Source: Streptococcaceae bacterium AM104-57 | GTDB lineage: Bacteria; Bacillota; Bacilli; Lactobacillales; Streptococcaceae | Assembly: GCA_027659245.1 (NCBI GenBank) | Contig: JAQDPW010000038.1 | Coordinates: 543-10,507 of the forward strand | Direction: 5' to 3' | Length of the DNA stretch: 9,965 nt | Part shown: piece after piece, positions 6,004 through 9,965 of the stretch | Layout of the letters: the number at the start of each line of letters is the position of its first letter | Numbering within the stretch: the first letter of the stretch is position 1 | Notes under the pieces: generated by a model | What the model saw: only the letters and a program-made list of their open reading frames with translations | Told to the model about the DNA's origin: nothing | The model's database searches: none | Made by a program: the position numbers and the translations under genes

Positions 6004-8238
6004 ATGATTTTTTTGATAATTCCTACTTATAATTGGCAATTTGCTCCGCAAGTTGAGGATGCGGATTTTACAAAGATAGCTAAGAAAGCTGGTTTGGGCC
6101 CTGAAGTGGCTCGTTTGTTATTTGAACGAGGCATCAAGGATGAGACTAGCCTGAAAAAATTTTTAGAACCTTCTTTGGAGGATTGGCATGATCCCTACCT
6201 TCTGCATGATATGGAAAAGGCAGTAGAGCGGATTCGCCATGCTATTGAGCAAGGGGAGTTGATTCTCATTTACGGGGACTACGATGCGGATGGGATGACT
6301 TCGGCTTCTATTGTTAAGGAAAGTTTAGAACAGTTGGGTGCTGAGTGCTTGGTCTATCTTCCCAATCGCTTTACAGATGGTTATGGTCCAAATACCAGTG
6401 TCTACAAATATTTCATTGAACAACAGGGCGTGTCTTTGATTGTGACGGTGGACAATGGTGTGGCGGGCCATGAGGCTATTGATCTGGCCCAGTCTCTGGG
6501 AGTGGACGTTATTGTGACCGACCACCATTCTATGCCTGAAGTTTTACCAGATGCCTATGCTATTATTCATCCTGAACATCCAGGGGCGGACTATCCTTTC
6601 AAGCATCTAGCAGGTTGTGGTGTCGCTTTTAAGTTGGCTTGTGCCCTTTTGGAAGAAGTGCAGGTTGAGTTGTTAGACTTGGTTGCTATCGGTACAATTG
6701 CCGATATGGTCAGCTTGACGGATGAAAATCGTATCATGGTCCAGTATGGTTTAGAGGTCTTGCGCAATACCCAACGAATGGGTCTTCAGGAAATGTTTGA
6801 AATCGCTGGAATTTCTAGTAGCGATGTGACAGAAGAGGCGGTTGGTTTTCAGTTGGCACCTCGTTTAAATGCCCTAGGACGCTTGGATGATCCCAATCCA
6901 GCTATTGATTTGTTGACTGGGTTTGGCGATGAGGAAGTACATGAAATCGCCCTTTTGATTCATCAAAAGAATGAAGAACGTAAGGAAATTGTTCAGTCGA
7001 TTTACGATGAAGCTAAAGGCATGGTGGATCCTGAGAGAAGTGTTCAAGTTTTGGCTAAGGAAGGCTGGAATCCGGGAGTTCTTGGAATTGTAGCTGGGCG
7101 CTTGCTTGAAGAACTGGGTCAGACAGTCATTGTGCTAAATATCGAAGATGGACGCGCTAAGGGTAGCGCTCGCAGCATAGAAGCAGTCGATATCTTTGAA
7201 GCATTGGATCCGCATCGAGAACTGTTTATCGCCTTTGGTGGTCACGCAGGTGCTGCAGGTATGACCCTTGAAGTGGATAAGTTGGAAGTCTTGTCTGATC
7301 TTTTGGAAGCCTATATCCGAGAAAAAGGCGCAGATGCCCAAGGTAAAAACAATCTATTTTTAGACGAAGAACTGGACTTAGAGGTCTTGAGTTTAGAGAC
7401 GGTGAAAAGTTTTGAACGTCTAGCTCCTTTTGGGATGGATAACCAAAAACCTATCTTTTATATTCGAGATTTTCAAGTTGAGAATGCTCGCGTTATGGGA
7501 GCTGGTAATGCTCATCTCAAGCTGAAAATTTCCAAAGGCGAGGCCAGTTTTGAGGTGGTCGCTTTTGGTCAAGGTAAATGGGCGACTGAATTCTCACAAA
7601 CCAAGCAACTGGAATTGGCAGTGACTCTCTCTGTCAACCAATGGAATGGACAAACAACTTTGCAGTTGATGATGGTTGATGCCCGTGTAGAAGGTGTCCA
7701 GCTCTTTAACATCCGTGGCAAGAATGCCCTATTACCAGAAGGGGTACCTGTTTTGGACTTTACACAAGAGTTGCCTGATGTGACTTCTTGTTCAGCTATT
7801 GTCATAAAAAATATTCCTGAAGATTTATCCCTTCTTAAGAAAATCTGTCAGGAGCAGGATTTTTCTGCTATTTACTTTAAAAATGATATAGCCAAGGCTT
7901 ACTACTTGACGGGCTATGGCACAAGAGAGCAGTTTGCAAAATTGTATAAAACTATCTATCAGTTCCCAGAGTTTGACATTCGCTATAAACTCAAGGATTT
8001 GGCGGCCTATCTCAAGATTGAGCAAATCTTGTTAGTCAAAATGATTCAGATATTTGAAGAGCTTGGCTTTGTAACCATTGAAAATGGAGTCATGAGGGTG
8101 AATAAAGAGGCTGAAAAGCGTGATATAGCTGAGAGTCAGATTTATCAAAAGCTGAAACAAACTGTTAAAGAGCAAGAGGTTATGGCTCTTGGAACAGTTC
8201 AGGAAATCTATGATTTTTTGATGGAAAAAAGTGAATAG
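6004..8238 (+). CDS. recJ: Single-stranded-DNA-specific exonuclease RecJ
   Basis: RecJ degrades single-stranded DNA 5' to 3' in recombinational and mismatch/base-excision repair. The 744-residue protein has the DHH phosphoesterase core with its metal ligands: GDYDADG (91-97), VTVDNG (Asp150), VTDHH (171-175) and GTIADMV (Asp234). GFQLAPRLNALGRL follows at 281-294. The DHHA1 domain has GSARS and the nucleic-acid motif FGGHAGAAG (411-419). An OB-fold region spans about 455-565. A Firmicutes-type RecJ C-terminal domain spans about 565-740. Nothing is missing. The start is uncertain: ATG 6004 has GAAAGAG only 3 bases before it, while in-frame TTG 6013 gives an N terminus (IIPTYNWQF) like the family and has better spacing from GAGTGG. 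It is a single-gene unit with its own promoter and terminator, diverging from the transporter. Confidence 0.96.
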   Translation: MIFLIIPTYNWQFAPQVEDADFTKIAKKAGLGPEVARLLFERGIKDETSLKKFLEPSLEDWHDPYLLHDMEKAVERIRHAIEQGELILIYGDYDADGMTSASIVKESLEQLGAECLVYLPNRFTDGYGPNTSVYKYFIEQQGVSLIVTVDNGVAGHEAIDLAQSLGVDVIVTDHHSMPEVLPDAYAIIHPEHPGADYPFKHLAGCGVAFKLACALLEEVQVELLDLVAIGTIADMVSLTDENRIMVQYGLEVLRNTQRMGLQEMFEIAGISSSDVTEEAVGFQLAPRLNALGRLDDPNPAIDLLTGFGDEEVHEIALLIHQKNEERKEIVQSIYDEAKGMVDPERSVQVLAKEGWNPGVLGIVAGRLLEELGQTVIVLNIEDGRAKGSARSIEAVDIFEALDPHRELFIAFGGHAGAAGMTLEVDKLEVLSDLLEAYIREKGADAQGKNNLFLDEELDLEVLSLETVKSFERLAPFGMDNQKPIFYIRDFQVENARVMGAGNAHLKLKISKGEASFEVVAFGQGKWATEFSQTKQLELAVTLSVNQWNGQTTLQLMMVDARVEGVQLFNIRGKNALLPEGVPVLDFTQELPDVTSCSAIVIKNIPEDLSLLKKICQEQDFSAIYFKNDIAKAYYLTGYGTREQFAKLYKTIYQFPEFDIRYKLKDLAAYLKIEQILLVKMIQIFEELGFVTIENGVMRVNKEAEKRDIAESQIYQKLKQTVKEQEVMALGTVQEIYDFLMEKSE

Positions 8239-8242
8239 AGTT

Positions 8243-8271
8243 AGAAAGAGTTGGTTTGCTGACTCTTTTTA
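8243..8271 (+). terminator. recJ terminator
   Basis: AAAGAGTT (8245-8252) pairs with GACTCTTT (8261-8268), extendable by an A-T and a G-T pair, with an 8-nt loop. It ends in a T-rich tract at 8266-8274. It lies 5 bases after the recJ stop codon. Confidence 0.8.
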
Positions 8272-8278
8272 TTTGCTC

Positions 8279-8515
8279 TCAAGTGGAAGTTAGTTGAAGT
8301 AGAAAATGGAGAAAGAAGTGGAAAAGAAATTCCTAGTAGAGTATAAGTATCAACAGAAGAAAGAATTTGAAGCTAGTTTACCGATACCAAGGGAGATCTT
8401 TTTAGATTTATTTGATCAGGAGTTAGAGTCGTTGACTTGTTATGACGCTTTTCTTTTGAAAAATTATGTTTAAAAGTATTTTGGATAAATCCCTTGGTAA
8501 ATCAAGTGGAAGTTA
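8279..8515. repeat. 14-bp direct repeat flanking the orphan ORF
   Basis: TCAAGTGGAAGTTA occurs at 8279-8292 and again at 8502-8515, 223 bp apart. No IS ends or inverted repeats accompany the copies, so this is not a clear insertion scar. It could mark a rearrangement or slippage event. Confidence 0.55.
8306..8473 (+). CDS. Possible 55-residue orphan protein or gene remnant
   Basis: An ATG-started frame of 55 codons begins MEKEVEKKFLVEYKYQQ and ends CYDAFLLKNYV. It is highly charged in its first half, with no signal peptide, membrane segment or motif I recognise. It sits alone between the recJ terminator and the rpmG promoter. The ribosome site is poor (GAAGTAGAAA), and no promoter is obvious. 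The peptide looks protein-like rather than random, so it may be the remnant of a larger gene lost from this junction. A 14-bp direct repeat lies on each side (8279-8292 and 8502-8515). Expression is doubtful. Confidence 0.35.
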   Translation: MEKEVEKKFLVEYKYQQKKEFEASLPIPREIFLDLFDQELESLTCYDAFLLKNYV

Positions 8516-8555
8516 CTTTGAGAAATTATCTTAAAAAATCAACAAACGATTTAAC

Positions 8556-8584
8556 TTGTCAAAGCAGAGGTTTATTGTTATAAT
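8556..8584 (+). promoter_or_regulatory. Promoter of rpmG-secE-nusG
   Basis: TTGTCA (8556-8561) and a perfect TATAAT (8579-8584) have a 17-bp spacer. The predicted start near 8591 leaves a 5' leader of only about 12 nt, just enough to hold the GGAGG (8594-8598) before the rpmG ATG. Confidence 0.88.
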
Positions 8585-8602
8585 AGGTAGGATGGAGGCG
8601 TT

Positions 8603-8755
8603 ATGGCACTTAAAAAAGCAAGTCTAGCCTGTGCGGTTTGTGGTTCTAGAAACTATTCGATTAAGATTAGTGGAAATCCAAAACCAACACGCTTAGAAGT
8701 AAATAAATTTTGTAAACACTGTGGCAAGTACACCACACACCGAGAAACGAGATAG
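8603..8755 (+). CDS. rpmG: 50S ribosomal protein L33, zinc-binding form
   Basis: This 50-residue large-subunit ribosomal protein starts [18 protein letters not shown]. Two Cys pairs, Cys10/Cys13 and Cys37/Cys40 (FCKHC), form the zinc-ribbon site, so this is the C-plus form of L33. The basic ends TTHRETR are typical. GGAGG lies 4 bases upstream of the ATG. It is the first gene of the rpmG-secE-nusG unit, with a consensus promoter directly ahead. Firmicutes often hold several L33 paralogues whose use depends on zinc supply. I see no Zur-like operator here, so this copy is probably constitutive. Confidence 0.95.
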   Translation: MALKKASLACAVCGSRNYSIKISGNPKPTRLEVNKFCKHCGKYTTHRETR

Positions 8756-8764
8756 GAGAAAACG

Positions 8765-8941
8765 ATGCGTTTTATTAAGGACATTTTTAAACTTCTTAAA
8801 GAAACAACTTGGCCGACTCGCAAGGAAAGTTGGTTAGATTTTAAATCTATCATGGAATACACTGCTTTCTTTGTAGTGATGATTTATATTTTTGACCAAT
8901 TGATTGTTAGCGGATTGATTCGTTTTATTAATATTTTTTAA
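8765..8941 (+). CDS. secE: Preprotein translocase subunit SecE
   Basis: SecE clamps the two halves of SecY in the protein-export channel. This 58-residue copy is the short single-helix form normal for Firmicutes. An amphipathic N-terminal part, MRFIKDIFKLLKETTWPTRK, carries the conserved TWPTRKE motif at residues 15-21. One transmembrane helix follows at about 33-55 (YTAFFVVMIYIFDQLIV). The ATG is 9 bases after the rpmG stop, with GGAGAAA overlapping that stop, so the two genes are cotranscribed. It is too short for a default 60-residue ORF filter but is well supported by motif and position upstream of nusG. Confidence 0.95.
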   Translation: MRFIKDIFKLLKETTWPTRKESWLDFKSIMEYTAFFVVMIYIFDQLIVSGLIRFINIF

Positions 8942-8998
8942 AATAAGCTAAGAAAAAGATCTAGTCGCTGAAATTCTTCAGTTAGGAAAGGAAAAAAC

Positions 8999-9535
8999 AT
9001 GGATAGTTTTGATAAAGGATGGTTTGTGCTACAAACTTATTCTGGCTACGAAAATAAAGTAAAAGAAAATCTATTGCAGCGTGCACAAACATACAATATG
9101 TTAGAAAATATTCTACGTGTTGAAATTCCTACACAAACAGTGCAAGTGGAAAAAAATGGAAAGAAAAAAGAAATCGAAGAAAATCGCTTTCCAGGGTATG
9201 TTCTTGTAGAAATGGTTATGACCGACGAAGCATGGTTTGTTGTGCGTAACACACCAAACGTAACAGGATTTGTAGGCTCACACGGAAATAGATCAAAACC
9301 AACTCCACTTTTGGAACAAGAAATTCGCGATATTTTAGTTTCTATGGGTCAAACTGTCCAAGAATTTGATATTGATGTCCAAGTTGGTCAAACTGTTCGT
9401 ATTATTGACGGTGCTTTCGCTGATTACACAGGTAAGATCACAGAAATTGATAACAATAAAGTTAAGATGATTATCTCAATGTTTGGTAATGATACAGTAG
9501 CGGAAGTAAATCTTAATCAGATTGCAGAACTTTAA
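8999..9535 (+). CDS. nusG: Transcription termination/antitermination factor NusG
   Basis: NusG binds RNA polymerase and modulates pausing, termination and coupling to the ribosome. The 178-residue protein has the NGN domain from GWFVLQTYSGYE (residues 7-18) through FPGYVLVEM and WFVVRNTPNVTGFVG (about 79-93). The C-terminal KOW domain follows at about 125-178, with VGQTVRIIDGAFADYTGKI and DNNKVKMIISMFG. Its length is normal for bacterial NusG. AGGAAAGG at 8984-8991 precedes the ATG at 8999. A 57-bp gap after secE holds only a weak 5-bp hairpin (CTGAA/TTCAG), so cotranscription is likely. A strong terminator follows at 9605-9642. Confidence 0.97.
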   Translation: MDSFDKGWFVLQTYSGYENKVKENLLQRAQTYNMLENILRVEIPTQTVQVEKNGKKKEIEENRFPGYVLVEMVMTDEAWFVVRNTPNVTGFVGSHGNRSKPTPLLEQEIRDILVSMGQTVQEFDIDVQVGQTVRIIDGAFADYTGKITEIDNNKVKMIISMFGNDTVAEVNLNQIAEL

Positions 9536-9604
9536 CCAAAAAAATTATCAATATAAAATCACAAACAAAGGAGGCTGGGCAAAAACCCACTTCTAACTAT
9601 CAAA

Positions 9605-9642
9605 AAAACGAGCATTTCCGTAGTTGGAGATGCTCGTTTTCT
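9605..9642 (+). terminator. Terminator after nusG
   Basis: A 15-bp stem, 9605-9619 (AAAACGAGCATTTCC) with 9626-9640 (GGAGATGCTCGTTTT), contains one G-U wobble and a 6-nt loop. A T-run at 9637-9640 and a CTT follow. The A-run on the left arm makes it plausible in both directions. It may have come in with the IS remnant that follows. Confidence 0.85.
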
Positions 9643-9689
9643 TATGTCATGGTTTATAATGACAATAAGAACAAAACAATTAGAAAGCC

Positions 9690-9936
9690 ATGACAATGTA
9701 TAAAGATTATAACACAAATCAGTTAAGTTTGGAAGTGAATCTTGCCTACGATATTCCAACAACTCACGAAGCGAGAATGATTAGCCTCTTTGTGGACAGT
9801 ATTCCTAGTCAAGTTCTATTGGAAGAGACCTCTCACACTGGTATGAGGATTTTTTATTTCACAACTGTCAAAGTCCCGATTTAGAGTTAGTCTTCAAAGA
9901 CTTCTAAAAAAGTTTAAAAAAGGTGTTGACAAGTAA
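9690..9936 (+). pseudogene. Remnant of an IS1182-type transposase (N- and C-terminal pieces, middle deleted)
   Basis: The first 50 or so codons, MYKDYNTNQLSLEVNL to LLEETSHTG (up to about 9842), match the N terminus of streptococcal IS1182-family transposases. In those proteins HTG continues into RPAFHP. Here the frame leaves the family at that point and stops at 9884. In another frame, 9859-9936 reads SQLSKSRFRVSLQRLLKKF and ends in DK plus TAA. This basic tail looks like a transposase C terminus. I infer an internal deletion that joined the two ends, leaving no catalytic DDE domain. An inverted repeat (9645-9655 / 9684-9695) stands just before the start. Family assignment is from memory of the N terminus. 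The C-terminal assignment is weaker. Confidence 0.65.
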
Positions 9937-9953
9937 GAAAAAGTCGGTATAAT
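9926..9953 (+). promoter_or_regulatory. Strong consensus promoter reading out of the window
   Basis: A perfect TTGACA (9926-9931) and a perfect TATAAT (9948-9953) have a 16-bp spacer, so initiation is expected near 9960. The target lies beyond base 9965. Such fully consensus boxes are typical of stable-RNA operons, and pneumococcal nusG is, as I recall, near an rRNA locus. That target is only an inference. The -35 box overlaps the tail of the transposase remnant. Confidence 0.75.
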
Positions 9954-9965
9954 AGTAAGAGCTGA

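Overview
The window is Gram-positive, low-GC DNA that most resembles the mitis group of Streptococcus (S. mitis / S. oralis / S. pneumoniae relatives). Four things support this. There is a tmRNA whose tag reads AKNNTSYALAA, the pneumococcal form. There is a BOX-type repeat carrying a near match to the BOXA1R primer site. There is a 107-bp RUP-like element with 14-bp inverted ends. The core proteins (RecJ, L33, SecE, NusG, an amino-acid ABC transporter) are of streptococcal type. This is an inference from the sequence; no search was run.

Layout. 1-991 (+): 3' part of an LPXTG surface protein with exact 210-bp (70-residue) Rib-like repeats, cut off by the left edge. 992-1623: a non-coding convergent region with the surface-gene terminator, a BOX element, a RUP-like MITE, and terminators serving both strands. 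1624-1968 (-): ssrA (tmRNA) with its own promoter. 2072-2653 (-): a class I SAM-dependent methyltransferase. 2739-2909: a highly folded intergenic element ending in the terminator of the next operon. 2913-5835 (-): a four-gene polar amino-acid ABC importer transcribed as ATPase, binding protein, permease, permease from one consensus promoter. 5836-6003: a divergent promoter region. 6004-8238 (+): recJ. 8239-8602: a terminator, a possible 55-codon orphan ORF flanked by a 14-bp direct repeat, and a consensus promoter. 8603-9535 (+): rpmG-secE-nusG. 9536-9965: a terminator, a wrecked IS1182-type transposase, and a strong promoter pointing out of the window.

How the genes fit together. The importer is a self-contained uptake system whose binding protein has a signal peptide but no lipobox cysteine. 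RecJ acts in DNA repair. rpmG-secE-nusG is the conserved translation / secretion / transcription-elongation cluster. ssrA serves ribosome rescue. The surface protein is wall-anchored by sortase.

I found no convincing undescribed multi-gene system. The most useful leads are the recJ / rpmG junction, which looks like a rearrangement breakpoint, the duplicated hairpins beside ssrA, the lipobox-less binding protein, and the folded repeat at 2739-2909.
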